This document shows positions 36,919 to 46,748 of a DNA stretch of 64,000 bases, in pieces (positions within the stretch are counted from its first letter, which is position 1; each line of letters starts with the position of its first letter). Location: contig CANMCO010000007.1 in the NCBI GenBank assembly GCA_947496355.1, positions 248,001 through 312,000 on the forward strand. The letters are read 5' to 3'. The stretch comes from an uncultured Aquimarina sp. Its GTDB lineage: Bacteria > Bacteroidota > Bacteroidia > Flavobacteriales > Flavobacteriaceae. The notes beneath the pieces are model-generated. The model was not told the origin of the DNA. It saw nothing but the letters and a program-made list of their open reading frames with translations, and made no database searches. A program made the position numbers and the translations under genes.

Positions 36919-39900
36919 ATGAACTGCAAATACATAGCACTTACAATACTAACCGTTTTAGTTTCAGGTTGTGCACTGTATGAACCAAAATACAGAGAAC
37001 CCTTTGATGAATCTTTTATTCCACAAGGAAGTGAAATAGAAAAAACCTTTTATCTAATTGGTGATGCGGGATACGCTAAGCCCGGTCAAAGCACACCTGC
37101 ACTATTAGCTTTAGAAAAATATTTAGAGGATCATAAACAAAAAGGGAACTATGCCATTTTCTTAGGAGATAATATATATCCCGATGGAATGCCAGAAGAA
37201 GGCGAAAAAGATCGGGAACTAGCAGAGCATAGATTAGATGCTCAGATAGATGCTGTCAAAAACTTTGACGGTCAAATATATTTTATACCAGGCAATCACG
37301 ACTGGTATAATGAAGGTTTAAAAGGTTTAGAACGTGAAGAAAAATACTTCGAGAAGAAATTAAAGGATAAGAAGGTATTTAGACCAGCAAAAGGATGTGC
37401 TTTAGAAAGCATTGAGATTACAGATAATATTCAACTTATCATTTTAGATTCGCAATGGTATCTAGAGGATTGGGATAAACACCCAACAATCAACGATAAC
37501 TGCCCTGAGATCAAGACTAGAGAAGCTATGTTTCTTGAAGTTGAAAGTGAGTTTAAGAAAAATCAAGATAAAACGATCCTTTTTACATTACATCACCCAT
37601 TATACACAAATGGGGTTCATGGTGGAAAATATGCACCTGTTAAGCATCTATTTCCTTCTCAAAAAAAATTACCCTTACCTGTTTTGGGATCTTTGGCTAT
37701 GCAAATTCGTACAAGTGGAGCTATTTCTACTCAAGATAACCAAAATAAACAATACAAATCGTTGGTAAGACGATTAGAAACATTGGCTAAAGGAGCGAAC
37801 AGAATTATTTTTGCTTCGGGACATGAACACTCACTTCAATACATAGAACACCGGGGAATTAAACAGATTGTATCGGGAGCAGGAGCCAAAAACTCGTATG
37901 CGACCTTAAGTAATGACGGACTTTTTGCCTATGGCGATCAAGGTTTTGTAAGATTAGATATCTATAAAGACGGCTCTTCGTGGGCTACATATTATGGAAG
38001 TGAAAATAATGAACCGAAATTATTGTTCAGAAAAGAAATCTATAAAGAAGTTCCAAAGTATGATGTGAGTATAATTCCAGAAGTAAATCAGCAAACTATT
38101 GCGGCTTCAGTGTATGAAAAAGAAGGCACGGATAAAACTGAATTTTATGAAAGCATTTGGGGCGATCATTATCGCGATTTATATGGAAAGAAAATTCAGG
38201 CTAAAGTTGCCATCTTAGATACGTTGTACGGAGGGTTAGAAGTAGTTAGAAAAGGTGGGGGACATCAAACCAGATCTTTACGACTTCAAAGTAAAGAAGG
38301 TAAGCAATACAATATGCGAGCACTGAAAAAAAGTGGGATCAAGTTTCTGCAATCCACGGTTTTTCAGAACAACTATGTAGAAGAATCCCTTGAGAATACT
38401 ATTTCAGAAGATATTTTACTCGATTTTTATACAGCTGCACACCCTTATATATTTACCGTCATTCCAGAGTTATCTGATGCAGTTGGTGTTTTTCATACCA
38501 ATCCCAAGGTATACTTTGTTCCAAAACAAAAAGCCTTGGGGAAATATAATGCAGATCACGGGGGAGAACTCTATATGATAGAGGAACGCCCAGAAGAAAA
38601 TCATAAAGATTTGGCTTCTTTTGGAAAGCCTGATGATATTGAAAGTACCTCTGATGTTTATGAAAGACTACGTAGAGACGAAAAATATAAAATTGATGAA
38701 TCAGCTTATATACGAGCCAGAGTATTTGATATGTTGATTGGTGATTGGGATCGTCATCAGGATCAATGGCGATGGGCAGAATATGAACTAGAGAATGGTG
38801 ATCATATTTTTAAACCTATTCCCAGAGATCGAGATCAAGCATTCTCTAATTTTGATGGCGGGTTCTTGGGCACATTAAAAGGTCTTATGGGATTTGCGAA
38901 TCAGTTTCAGGTCTATGATGATGAATTAAAAGATGTAAAATGGATAAATGCATCTGCGACAAGGTTGGATCGTACACTCATTAGAAATAGTGGAAGAGAA
39001 GAATGGTTAAATCAGGCAAAATTTATACAAGAAAACCTAACAGATGCAGCTATAGAAAGTGCTTTTCAGAATATTCCTTCTGAAGCAGAGGGAGAAGATT
39101 TGGATACTATAAAGAGAAATTTAAAGGGAAGGCGACAAAATATAGTTGATATAGCAAATCGTTACTATGATTATCTCACCACTTTAGCCATCGTTACGGG
39201 AACAGATAAAGATGATCTCATTCATATAGAACGCATGAAAAAAGGAAAAACTAGAATAATAGTTTCTAGAATCAAAGATGGAGAAAAGGGAGTTGTGGTA
39301 AGTGATAAAACATTTGATAAAAAAGACACCAAAGAAATTTGGATTTATGGGTTGGATGATGATGATGTGTTTGAGTCCAATGGAAAAGCTGATAATCCTA
39401 TTCGTATCAATATTATTGGAGGACAAAACAATGATATTTATAGATTTAAAAAGGGAAGAAGGATTGCGGTTTACGATCATAAAAGTAAGCCTAATACAAT
39501 AGACAAAAAAGGTGGAGCAAAAATTCGATTTACAGATAATTATCAAATTAATAATTTTGATAAAAACGAAGGTGTACTAACTACTTCTTCCATACTACCG
39601 GTTATTGGTTTTAATCCTGATGATGGAGTTCGTATTGGACCTATGGCGGTATACACGATCAATGGGTTCCATAGAAACCCTTTTTCTAGCAGTCATAGCT
39701 TTTCTGGGGGATATTATTTTGCTACGCAAGGTTTTGATCTTGGATACAGAGGAGAGTTTGCAGGAATATTGGGAGATTATAATCTATTAGTTGGTTTGAA
39801 ATACACCAGTCCTAACTTTGCAGTGAACTTTTTTGGATTCGGAAATGAAACTGAAAATAATCAAGACGAATTAGATTTTGATTACAACCGAGTAAAGTTA

Positions 39901-40629
39901 AGTACATATAGTGCTTCTCTTGGGGCGGTTAAAAATGGACGTTTAGGCAGTTATTTTGAATATAAGGGTTCTATAGAAGGAATAAAAATTGATGATACAC
40001 CAGATCGTTTTATTACTCAGGAAGCGAATTTACAAGATCCGGAAGCCTTTGATCGTAAATGGTTCTTAGGATTAGATGGAACTTATCGCTATGAAAGCTA
40101 TGATGTTGTCGTAAATCCAACTAGAGGAATGAAATTTGAAGTTAATATTGGGGGACGGATGAATGTTGACGATGCAGAAAGGATTTTTGGATATATCAAA
40201 CCCCATCTTGGATTTTATAATGCACTAACCCGTAACCGTAAGCTAGTTTTAAAAACTGCTGCTCAAGGACAATTTAATATTGGAGATAATTATGAGTTTT
40301 ATCAGGCTGCTCAGTTAGGTGATGAAAACTTATTAAGAGGTTATAGAACTGAACGTTTTACTGGGCAATCTTCACTGGCCGGAAGTGCAGATATTCGGTA
40401 TAGCTTTAAACAATTTAAAACTCGTGTTTTACCATTACAGATAGGAGTATTTGCCGGTGCAGATACTGGTAGAGTCTGGATTGATGATAATGATACATCA
40501 GATAAATGGCATAGTGATTATGGTGGTGGTCTATGGATTAATAGTGCTAATGCCATGAGTGGAACTTTTAATCTTTTTACTGGAGAGGACGGAGAAAGAT
40601 TTTCATTTTCCTTCGCTTTTAAGTTTTAA
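36919..40629 (+). CDS. Giant lipoprotein: metallophosphoesterase, central domain and outer-membrane beta-barrel
   Basis: The 1236-residue protein starts with a lipobox (LVSGC, Cys18). The first third is a calcineurin-type phosphoesterase with LIGDAGY, FLGDNIYPDG, IPGNHDWYNEG, LHHPLYTNGVHGG and SGHEHS. A middle domain contains IGDWDRHQDQWRW (D611, R612, H613) and PRDRDQAFSNFDG, reminiscent of protein-kinase-like/CotH-type folds. The last 400 or so residues are a BamA-like surface-antigen barrel with LLRGYRTERFTGQSS and a terminal aromatic (FAFKF). Fusion of a periplasmic hydrolase to an outer-membrane barrel is known in Bacteroidota genomes but uncharacterised. The kinase-like reading is tentative. 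Confidence 0.82.
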   Translation: MNCKYIALTILTVLVSGCALYEPKYREPFDESFIPQGSEIEKTFYLIGDAGYAKPGQSTPALLALEKYLEDHKQKGNYAIFLGDNIYPDGMPEEGEKDRELAEHRLDAQIDAVKNFDGQIYFIPGNHDWYNEGLKGLEREEKYFEKKLKDKKVFRPAKGCALESIEITDNIQLIILDSQWYLEDWDKHPTINDNCPEIKTREAMFLEVESEFKKNQDKTILFTLHHPLYTNGVHGGKYAPVKHLFPSQKKLPLPVLGSLAMQIRTSGAISTQDNQNKQYKSLVRRLETLAKGANRIIFASGHEHSLQYIEHRGIKQIVSGAGAKNSYATLSNDGLFAYGDQGFVRLDIYKDGSSWATYYGSENNEPKLLFRKEIYKEVPKYDVSIIPEVNQQTIAASVYEKEGTDKTEFYESIWGDHYRDLYGKKIQAKVAILDTLYGGLEVVRKGGGHQTRSLRLQSKEGKQYNMRALKKSGIKFLQSTVFQNNYVEESLENTISEDILLDFYTAAHPYIFTVIPELSDAVGVFHTNPKVYFVPKQKALGKYNADHGGELYMIEERPEENHKDLASFGKPDDIESTSDVYERLRRDEKYKIDESAYIRARVFDMLIGDWDRHQDQWRWAEYELENGDHIFKPIPRDRDQAFSNFDGGFLGTLKGLMGFANQFQVYDDELKDVKWINASATRLDRTLIRNSGREEWLNQAKFIQENLTDAAIESAFQNIPSEAEGEDLDTIKRNLKGRRQNIVDIANRYYDYLTTLAIVTGTDKDDLIHIERMKKGKTRIIVSRIKDGEKGVVVSDKTFDKKDTKEIWIYGLDDDDVFESNGKADNPIRINIIGGQNNDIYRFKKGRRIAVYDHKSKPNTIDKKGGAKIRFTDNYQINNFDKNEGVLTTSSILPVIGFNPDDGVRIGPMAVYTINGFHRNPFSSSHSFSGGYYFATQGFDLGYRGEFAGILGDYNLLVGLKYTSPNFAVNFFGFGNETENNQDELDFDYNRVKLSTYSASLGAVKNGRLGSYFEYKGSIEGIKIDDTPDRFITQEANLQDPEAFDRKWFLGLDGTYRYESYDVVVNPTRGMKFEVNIGGRMNVDDAERIFGYIKPHLGFYNALTRNRKLVLKTAAQGQFNIGDNYEFYQAAQLGDENLLRGYRTERFTGQSSLAGSADIRYSFKQFKTRVLPLQIGVFAGADTGRVWIDDNDTSDKWHSDYGGGLWINSANAMSGTFNLFTGEDGERFSFSFAFKF

Positions 40630-40639
40630 AAATTAAAAT

Positions 40640-41536
40640 ATGTCACATAAATATATTCTATTTCTTGTAATTCTAATTTTTACAATAACTATTCAGGCTC
40701 AACTATCAGATCTGGCTCGAGTAGAATATACTTTTTTTCCGCAACGTAATAGTGATAATTCGTTTAGAAGGCTGCGGATATTTGCAAAATACCCAATAAA
40801 GTTGAATGATAAAAGTAGCTATCTGGTACCTGGGATAGAATATAGAAATGTGAATTTTATATATAGAGATCAAACTTCTTTTGATACTAATGATTTAGAA
40901 CGATTTAGTTCTTTTGAAGGAAGTTTGATATATACATTTAAGTTAGAAAATGATTGGCGTTTTGCAGCACAAGCAGGAGCCATAGTTGCCTCTAATTTTG
41001 CAGGGAAGGGTATAAATGATGAAGATTTATTATTTACTGGTTCTTTATTATTTTTAAAAGATAAGACAGAGAAAACTAACCTAAAACCATGGCGTCTTAT
41101 TCTGGGAGTACGATATTCTACCACAGCAGGAAGACCCTTTCCGTTACCTTTCGTGAATTATTATAGAGAATTTAGGCCCGATTGGTCCTTTGTTTTAGGA
41201 GTGCCAAAATCGAATATTAAATATCGCTTTATGGAGAAAAATGTATTTCAAGGTTTTATTACTCTAGATGGTTTTTTTGCCAACATTCAAAATAATCAAA
41301 GCTTTACAGATATAATAACTTCTGAAGAGAAAATAGCAAATAATATATCTATGACTATTGTGCTTGCAGGATTAGGATATGAAAGGTACTTAACGAATCA
41401 CTTGGTGTTATATAGTTATGCGGGATTTACAGTAGTAAACGATATACGACTGCGTAATAATGATCAAGAAGATGTATTGACCATCAATGATCAAAATAGC
41501 TTATATGTTCGTGCAGGGTTGAAGTTTAAGCTATAG
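40640..41536 (+). CDS. DUF6268-type outer-membrane beta-barrel protein
   Basis: The 298-residue protein has a signal peptide cleaved after IQAQ, alternating beta-strand patterns, and a C-terminal RAGLKFKL typical of barrel proteins. The sequence matches DUF6268, an outer-membrane barrel family of Bacteroidota with unknown function. It starts 10 bases after the giant lipoprotein stop and is likely co-transcribed. It converges with the cardiolipin synthase gene 31 bases downstream. Confidence 0.78.
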   Translation: MSHKYILFLVILIFTITIQAQLSDLARVEYTFFPQRNSDNSFRRLRIFAKYPIKLNDKSSYLVPGIEYRNVNFIYRDQTSFDTNDLERFSSFEGSLIYTFKLENDWRFAAQAGAIVASNFAGKGINDEDLLFTGSLLFLKDKTEKTNLKPWRLILGVRYSTTAGRPFPLPFVNYYREFRPDWSFVLGVPKSNIKYRFMEKNVFQGFITLDGFFANIQNNQSFTDIITSEEKIANNISMTIVLAGLGYERYLTNHLVLYSYAGFTVVNDIRLRNNDQEDVLTINDQNSLYVRAGLKFKL

Positions 41537-41567
41537 TTTTCTTAAGGGCGAAGAATACCTGTTTTTT

Positions 41568-42989
41568 CTACAACAAAGGACTAAAGAATCGTGCGATACC
41601 TTCTGATAATTTTCGTTTTATACCTCTTTTTTTATAGGTTTCATAGTCTAATAACACACTTTCTTTGCAATCTTCGATAAAGTCTTGACAAATACTTTTT
41701 GCGATTGGAGAGTCATAGATCAAAGCATTAGTTTCAAAATTATGTTCAAAACTTCGGTGATCAAAATTACCCGAACCTACAGAAGCAATTTCTCCATCTA
41801 ACACAATAACTTTGCTATGTAAAAAATCATCTTTTTGTTGGTGGATCTCAATACCTAGAAATAATAATTCTTCAAAAAACGAAAGCATACTATGTTTTGC
41901 CAACCAGGAATCTGATTTTTTTGGCACTAATAATTTAATAGTTACTCCACTTAGAGCTGCTATTCTTAGAGCTTCAAGCATTGCATTGTTTGGAATGAAA
42001 TATGGGTTAGAAATATAAATATATTCTTCAGCAAGGTTAATCATAGTAATGTATTGTTGCATAATCGAAGGATGATCGGCATCTGGTCCACCCGCTACAA
42101 TCTGCACAGCTACATCTCCCTTTTTTTCAATTTTAGGAAGGTATTCATTGGTTAATAATAACTCTTCGTTGCTTGCGAAATAATAATCTTTTATAAACAC
42201 TCGATGTAGGCTGTCTACTGCTGGGCCATTCAGATATAAATGTGTGTCATCCCAAATACCCAATTCTGATTTAGGGTTAATATATTTGTCAGAGATGTTG
42301 ACACCTCCGGTAAAACCAACTTTACCATCTATAATTATAATTTTCCTATGGTTACGATAATTTAGAGTAAACAAAAAGCTTCCAAAATGTAATGGCATTA
42401 TAGGATACACACTTGCTCCAATGTTTCTAAATTTTTTAATTGCTTTTTTTCGCAATGAATAGCTACCTATTGCGTCATATAAAATTCTTACTTCGACATT
42501 ATTTTCTAACTTTTCCTTTAGTAGGGAATACAGTCTATCAAATAATTCTCCTTCTTCAAAAATATAGTATTGTAGATGAATGAATTTTTCAGCTTTTTGT
42601 AGTTCTTCGAAAATGATGTCAAAAGTCTTTTTTCCATTTTGTAGTACTTTAACTTGATTTGCCGGTTGAGTAACAAAATTTGAACTGTTCCGTAATAGTT
42701 TGGATAACTTAGCGCTCTTTTTGTTTTTAAATTCAATTTTTTGCTCTTTGACTAATCTATCTCGGAAATTTTGATCATACAAACGCCTTCTAACCGTCTG
42801 CTTAAGTTTGAAAAATTTAAACCTTCTTCTGTTAATACCAAAAACAATGTATAGTAGGATGCCTATAAATGGAAATAGTAAGACAATAAGAAGCCAACTT
42901 AAGGATTTTGTAGGTCTAGAGCCGTAAAGAATAATATGCAGAATAGCTAAAACAGTAAAAATTCCATAAAAACTAATGGCAATGATCAT
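41568..42989 (-). CDS. cls: Cardiolipin synthase (phospholipase D family)
   Basis: The 473-residue protein has two N-terminal membrane helices (PLDc_N region with SLSWLLIVLLFPFIGILLY). Two HKD motifs follow: HRKIIIIDGKVGFTGG (H214, K216, D221) and HSKVIVLDGEIASVGSGNFD (H391, K393, D398). This is the standard layout of bacterial cardiolipin synthase, which condenses two phosphatidylglycerols at the inner membrane. It stands alone. The 366 bases upstream (42990-43355) contain only short open frames, such as one at 43133 of 39 codons, that I cannot support. Confidence 0.92.
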   Translation of the reverse strand: MIIAISFYGIFTVLAILHIILYGSRPTKSLSWLLIVLLFPFIGILLYIVFGINRRRFKFFKLKQTVRRRLYDQNFRDRLVKEQKIEFKNKKSAKLSKLLRNSSNFVTQPANQVKVLQNGKKTFDIIFEELQKAEKFIHLQYYIFEEGELFDRLYSLLKEKLENNVEVRILYDAIGSYSLRKKAIKKFRNIGASVYPIMPLHFGSFLFTLNYRNHRKIIIIDGKVGFTGGVNISDKYINPKSELGIWDDTHLYLNGPAVDSLHRVFIKDYYFASNEELLLTNEYLPKIEKKGDVAVQIVAGGPDADHPSIMQQYITMINLAEEYIYISNPYFIPNNAMLEALRIAALSGVTIKLLVPKKSDSWLAKHSMLSFFEELLFLGIEIHQQKDDFLHSKVIVLDGEIASVGSGNFDHRSFEHNFETNALIYDSPIAKSICQDFIEDCKESVLLDYETYKKRGIKRKLSEGIARFFSPLL

Positions 42990-43355
42990 ATCAAATATGT
43001 TTTAAGATTGTTTGTAATATTTATCTTTTTTAATGAATTACCATTTATAAGTATTGAATTAAGATGACACAGTTTAAAAATAGAATTTTATTAAAAGTAA
43101 AGATTTAAAAATTCTAGGAATAATTTCTACTGATGAAAATAAAATCACGTTGGTTAATTATCGACACTTCAAAAGCTAATATAAAGGAATACAATGGCTG
43201 GAAATTGCAAATGGTCTTGATCTGGAAATCTCAAATTCGATCCATAAAAAACTAATTATAGAAAGTATATGTTTCAGAAACAAATCTTAATAAGGAAGAG
43301 TGAGGTGTTTGAAGAAAGCTAACTTTATAAAAACAAAAACAATTTTGTTTATAGG

Positions 43356-43694
43356 TTACAAAAGATTTTGGTTATTCGATATATTTCCCTCGGGAATATC
43401 ATTAAAAAAATTTAGCACCTCTGAATCTTGTGCCGTATCATTTTTGAATAAAAAAGTTCCTTTTGATCTATTAGTTGTTTTGATAATATATAGAGTTACT
43501 ATATATTCGGGATTATGTATGCTCTCGAATAAATATTTCGCTACAATGTATACTTCTTGTGCTGTAAACTCCTTTAAATCTGATATATCTACTAATTTAT
43601 TTTTGTTTACTATAAACTCTGCGGTATACCCTTTTGCTTGATAAGTCCTTATGTACTTATTTTCATTTTCATTATTTGCAAATTTTTGCTTCAT
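43356..43694 (-). CDS. Hypothetical soluble stress-island protein
   Basis: I use the ATG at 43694; a GTG directly before it is possible. The 112-residue product has YIRTYQAKGYTAEF, a segment ending EVYIVAKYLFESIHNPEY and an SKGTFLF stretch near the C-terminus. It resembles small uncharacterised proteins found beside stress genes in Bacteroidota. I know no function. The plus-strand frame over the same bases is a shadow. It begins a run of minus-strand small genes next to four AraC-type regulators. Confidence 0.65.
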   Translation of the reverse strand: MKQKFANNENENKYIRTYQAKGYTAEFIVNKNKLVDISDLKEFTAQEVYIVAKYLFESIHNPEYIVTLYIIKTTNRSKGTFLFKNDTAQDSEVLNFFNDIPEGNISNNQNLL

Positions 43695-43719
43695 CACAAG
43701 ACAATTTTATTTATAATAA

Positions 43720-43754
43720 AAACGGGTAACTTGTCTACCCAAAAATTACCCGTT
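43720..43754 (-). terminator. Terminator of the small lipoprotein gene
   Basis: AACGGGTAA at 43721-43729 and TTACCCGTT at 43746-43754 form a perfect 9-bp stem (10 with the flanking pair) around a 16-base loop. On the minus strand it is followed by TTTTTATTA, fitting termination of the gene at 43796-43975. Confidence 0.7.
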
Positions 43755-43795
43755 TATTTTTTATTCCAAAAACATTTTTTTTGCCTTACAAAAGA

Positions 43796-43975
43796 TTAGT
43801 TGTCATCAGTAGCATCCTCAACAGCATCTTCTACTTCTTCAGCACCATCTTCTACTGCATCGCCTACTTCTTCTACTGCATCTTCTACTTTTTCTCCCGT
43901 ACTTTTCTTTTCTCTACAACTTGTAGTTGCAACGATCAAACAAAGTGCTGCAAATGATAAAACTATTTTTTTCAT
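43796..43975 (-). CDS. Small lipoprotein with EDAVE-type repeats
   Basis: The 59-residue product has a lipoprotein signal with cysteine at residue 20 (ATTSCREKK). The mature part is almost wholly made of acidic heptad-like repeats (VEDAVEEVGDAVEDG). It would be an amphipathic, negatively charged helix tethered to a membrane. It is too short for usual gene calls but has an ATG, a signal, a stop and a clean terminator. Similar Asp/Glu/Ala/Val-rich small lipoproteins occur in Bacteroidota; no function is known. It lies 23 bases downstream of the DUF1328 gene stop on the same strand. Confidence 0.8.
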   Translation of the reverse strand: MKKIVLSFAALCLIVATTSCREKKSTGEKVEDAVEEVGDAVEDGAEEVEDAVEDATDDN

Positions 43976-43998
43976 GATAATTCAATTTTTAGGATTAG

Positions 43999-44163
43999 TT
44001 ATGCTTTGAATCTTTTACCAAATATGAGAGATAAAATAAACAGTACTATAAATATGAAAAATAAGATTTTAGCAATACTGGCAGCTCCTGCTGCAATACC
44101 TCCAAAACCAAAAATTCCTGCAACAATTGCCAGAATAATAAAGATAATAGTGTAACGTAACAT
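43999..44163 (-). CDS. DUF1328 small membrane protein
   Basis: The 54-residue protein begins [16 protein letters not shown], has the [16 protein letters not shown] signature and ends with a basic tail. This is the two-helix DUF1328 family (YtjA-like), often induced by stress and located in the inner membrane. It is followed on the same strand by the small acidic lipoprotein. It is divergent from the AraC-type regulator at 44371 with a 207-base region between them. Confidence 0.9.
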   Translation of the reverse strand: MLRYTIIFIILAIVAGIFGFGGIAAGAASIAKILFFIFIVLFILSLIFGKRFKA

Positions 44164-44370
44164 AGTGATTATTTTTAATTAATAATGGCTCCTTACTCCA
44201 GAGCAATTTGATTCTCAAATTTTTACACTGTAAATTACTTAAAATACTAAGTACTCTATTAACTGTATCACTAAGATTATTAACCGTATTACAGTATGTG
44301 ACCTGTTTTTCACTCAAAATGATTAATTTAGAAGTATCTTTATGCTTACACCTGCCAATAATCAAAATAG

Positions 44371-45414
44371 ATGAATAAAAGAATAGAAGTACAAGACCAT
44401 CACGTAAAAAATTTGGTTATTGATTTGGCCGATAGTCTAGGTATAGATTATGAGAATTCTGATCACGAATATTGTGTGCGATTGCCTCAGGAATTTGGCT
44501 CAGGCTATATGAAATCTTATCAGTTTGATTTTGGAATTGGAGTTGTCGAAACCGATTACTTATTGAAAAAAGAGCTTCAATATGAATTGAAGAAAGGAAT
44601 AGTTCATCCCTTGAAAATTATGTTCAATAGGGAATCTGGTTTTTATCATAAGTTTGAAAATAGTGAAGAATTTCATGAAATACGCAGGTTAGAGAATGTA
44701 ATGATTTCTAGTACTTCTAAAAATAATCACGTTTTTAAAACTCCAGCTAATACACCTATTTGTATTTTTAGTATTCAGATCAACAGAAAACTATTTGAGG
44801 AAAAAATAGAATCCTTTTTACCCAATATGAATGAGGATCTTATTGAGTTGTTTAGAGATGTAAATGGGATCAATGAATTCTACTATAAAAATTATTACAG
44901 TCTTGAGATTTCTAAATTTATTTCAGAGTTTACCGAGTGTGAGCTCACTGGCTTTATGCGCCAGGTATATCTAGAAGGAAAGGCATATGAAATATTAACC
45001 CATCAATTACAACAATATCTTGATGACCTTAACGAACCAGACAAAAGGTTGATTCTGCGGCAGGCGACTATCGAGAGTATAGAAGAAGCTGTATCTATAA
45101 TCAAAGAGGAAATTGATAGTATAGGTAATATTGTAGATTTAGCAAAGCGCGTGGGGTTAAACCAAAATACGTTGCAAAATGGGTTTAAGCAACTGTATAA
45201 AACATCGGTAAACGAGTATATCAAAAGCCATAGAATAGATACAGCGAAGGAACTGCTTGAATCTTCAAATCTTAATATTACCGAGATTACTTACAAAGTA
45301 GGGATCAACTCCAGAAGTTATTTTGCTAAATTATTTAAGAAACGTTTTGGTGTAAGCCCAAAACAATACTTAAATCAGGTACGGAACAAAAAAGACAATA
45401 CCAAATCTGCATAA
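44371..45414 (+). CDS. AraC-family transcriptional regulator (paralogue 1)
   Basis: The 347-residue protein has an N-terminal ligand or sensor domain and a C-terminal AraC helix-turn-helix pair. Typical C-terminal stretches are IVDLAKRVGLNQNTLQNGFK, SVNEYIKSHRIDTAKELLES and LNITEITYKVGINSRSYFAK. The N-terminal G.GYMKS...DFGIG pattern is shared with the three other AraC genes in this window, so they are one paralogous group. It is divergent from the DUF1328/small lipoprotein genes and may regulate them. The inducer is unknown. Confidence 0.88.
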   Translation: MNKRIEVQDHHVKNLVIDLADSLGIDYENSDHEYCVRLPQEFGSGYMKSYQFDFGIGVVETDYLLKKELQYELKKGIVHPLKIMFNRESGFYHKFENSEEFHEIRRLENVMISSTSKNNHVFKTPANTPICIFSIQINRKLFEEKIESFLPNMNEDLIELFRDVNGINEFYYKNYYSLEISKFISEFTECELTGFMRQVYLEGKAYEILTHQLQQYLDDLNEPDKRLILRQATIESIEEAVSIIKEEIDSIGNIVDLAKRVGLNQNTLQNGFKQLYKTSVNEYIKSHRIDTAKELLESSNLNITEITYKVGINSRSYFAKLFKKRFGVSPKQYLNQVRNKKDNTKSA

Positions 45415-45591
45415 CACTGTTAAGGTTAATAAAATATTCAATAGAACTCTTTTTATCTGTAAAATTCATTATTTTTTTGGGTTAAAACTGATCAATAGTG
45501 TTATTATATGTTTCAAAATTGTTAATCTGTTTACTCTAAATCTAATTTCTTTGCACAAAACATAAAATACAGCATAGAATTTAGAACGAGA

Positions 45592-46614
45592 ATGCAAAAA
45601 ATTGAGATACATAGCATAGATGGTGCAGAAATTTTAGAACAATTAAATGTTCATTTGAAAGGAAAATTAACCGATCAATGGGGAGAATACGTGCTAGAAT
45701 TTGATAATGAATTCGGAAAAGGAATTATGCGTAGTATTGCCTTTGATTGGGGAGTTTCTTTGGTAGATTATGATGTTAGTTTTGTTCAGGATACTAAAAT
45801 TGTATTTAGTATTGAAAAAGCTAATCCTATAGAATTTATTTTTATATCCGAAGGCAAACTCGATTATGCTAATAATATAGAAGATAGACCATATACTTTT
45901 GAACGCTATCAAAACATTATCATATCTACACAGAAGTTTTCTAAAGAAACCTATATTTTTCCTAAAACAGCTAATATAAAGGTTAATTTTATTTATGTGT
46001 TACCCAGTGAGTATGCTAAGAAAAAGAATAATAACCTGTCTTATTTGAGTAAGAGTTTATTCTCTGCTTTTACCGAAGAAAATGAAAAATCTCCATATAA
46101 ACATTATGGTAATTACAATCTGAAGATAGCAGATCAGATCAAACAACTACAGGAAAGTTATGAAAGTGGTATTGTACGTACACTTTCGATTGAGGGGCAA
46201 CTCAATCTGATTTTGGCAATGCAGATGTTAGAACATAACAATTATGAAAACGGTTTAGCATTGCCAGAATCCCTTTCCAAAGAAGATATTAAAAAAATTC
46301 ACAATCTGTCAGGATATATTATTGATAACATTTCAGAACCATTGCAAGTACAATCTTTGGCAACAAAGACCGGTATGAGTCCCAAGAAATTGCAAATGGG
46401 ATTTAGAGTTTTATATTCTAAATCTGTAAACGAATATATAAGACAGCTAAAACTGGAAATCTCTAGAGATTACATAAAAAATACTGATGATTCTATTTCT
46501 GAAATAGTGTACAACATAGGTTTTAAAAGTAGAAGTTACTTCTCGAAGATTTTTTCTGAACGGTACGGAATTTTACCAACGGAATATAGAAGAATGAATA
46601 AAGTAAAAGAGTAG
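45592..46614 (+). CDS. AraC-family transcriptional regulator (paralogue 2)
   Basis: The 340-residue regulator has the N-terminal pattern QWGEYVLEF...GIMRSIAFDWGVSLVDYD, close to paralogue 4. The C-terminal HTH region includes LATKTGMSPKKLQMGFRVLY and ISEIVYNIGFKSRSYFSKIF. The gene follows paralogue 1 after 177 bases, so it probably has its own promoter. DNA binding is expected; targets are likely in the surrounding stress genes. Confidence 0.88.
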   Translation: MQKIEIHSIDGAEILEQLNVHLKGKLTDQWGEYVLEFDNEFGKGIMRSIAFDWGVSLVDYDVSFVQDTKIVFSIEKANPIEFIFISEGKLDYANNIEDRPYTFERYQNIIISTQKFSKETYIFPKTANIKVNFIYVLPSEYAKKKNNNLSYLSKSLFSAFTEENEKSPYKHYGNYNLKIADQIKQLQESYESGIVRTLSIEGQLNLILAMQMLEHNNYENGLALPESLSKEDIKKIHNLSGYIIDNISEPLQVQSLATKTGMSPKKLQMGFRVLYSKSVNEYIRQLKLEISRDYIKNTDDSISEIVYNIGFKSRSYFSKIFSERYGILPTEYRRMNKVKE

Positions 46615-46682
46615 CGTTAACAATTTCCTTTTTTGGATTAAAAAACAGCGCTATTTTCTATCCTAAATTTACCCCAGAACTT

Positions 46683-46719
46683 AAACCTGATGGTAGCCTA
46701 CTAATACTGTCAGGTTTTT
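46683..46719 (+). terminator. Hairpin downstream of AraC paralogue 2
   Basis: AAACCTGA at 46683-46690 pairs with TCAGGTTT at 46710-46717 around a 19-base loop and runs into TT. It lies about 70 bases after the regulator stop and 30 bases before the next gene, so it fits a terminator. Confidence 0.5.
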
Positions 46720-46748
46720 GATTCATAACCTAAATCAAAATTATTTAA

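Noticed and set aside
43133..43252. 39-codon open frame upstream of the cardiolipin synthase gene
   Set aside because: It is short and unrecognised, has no signal or motif, and lies in a low-complexity intergenic stretch.
43300..43641. Plus-strand 113-codon open frame
   Set aside because: The minus-strand frame over the same bases has a more protein-like composition and recognisable pattern. This one is cysteine- and serine-rich shadow sequence.
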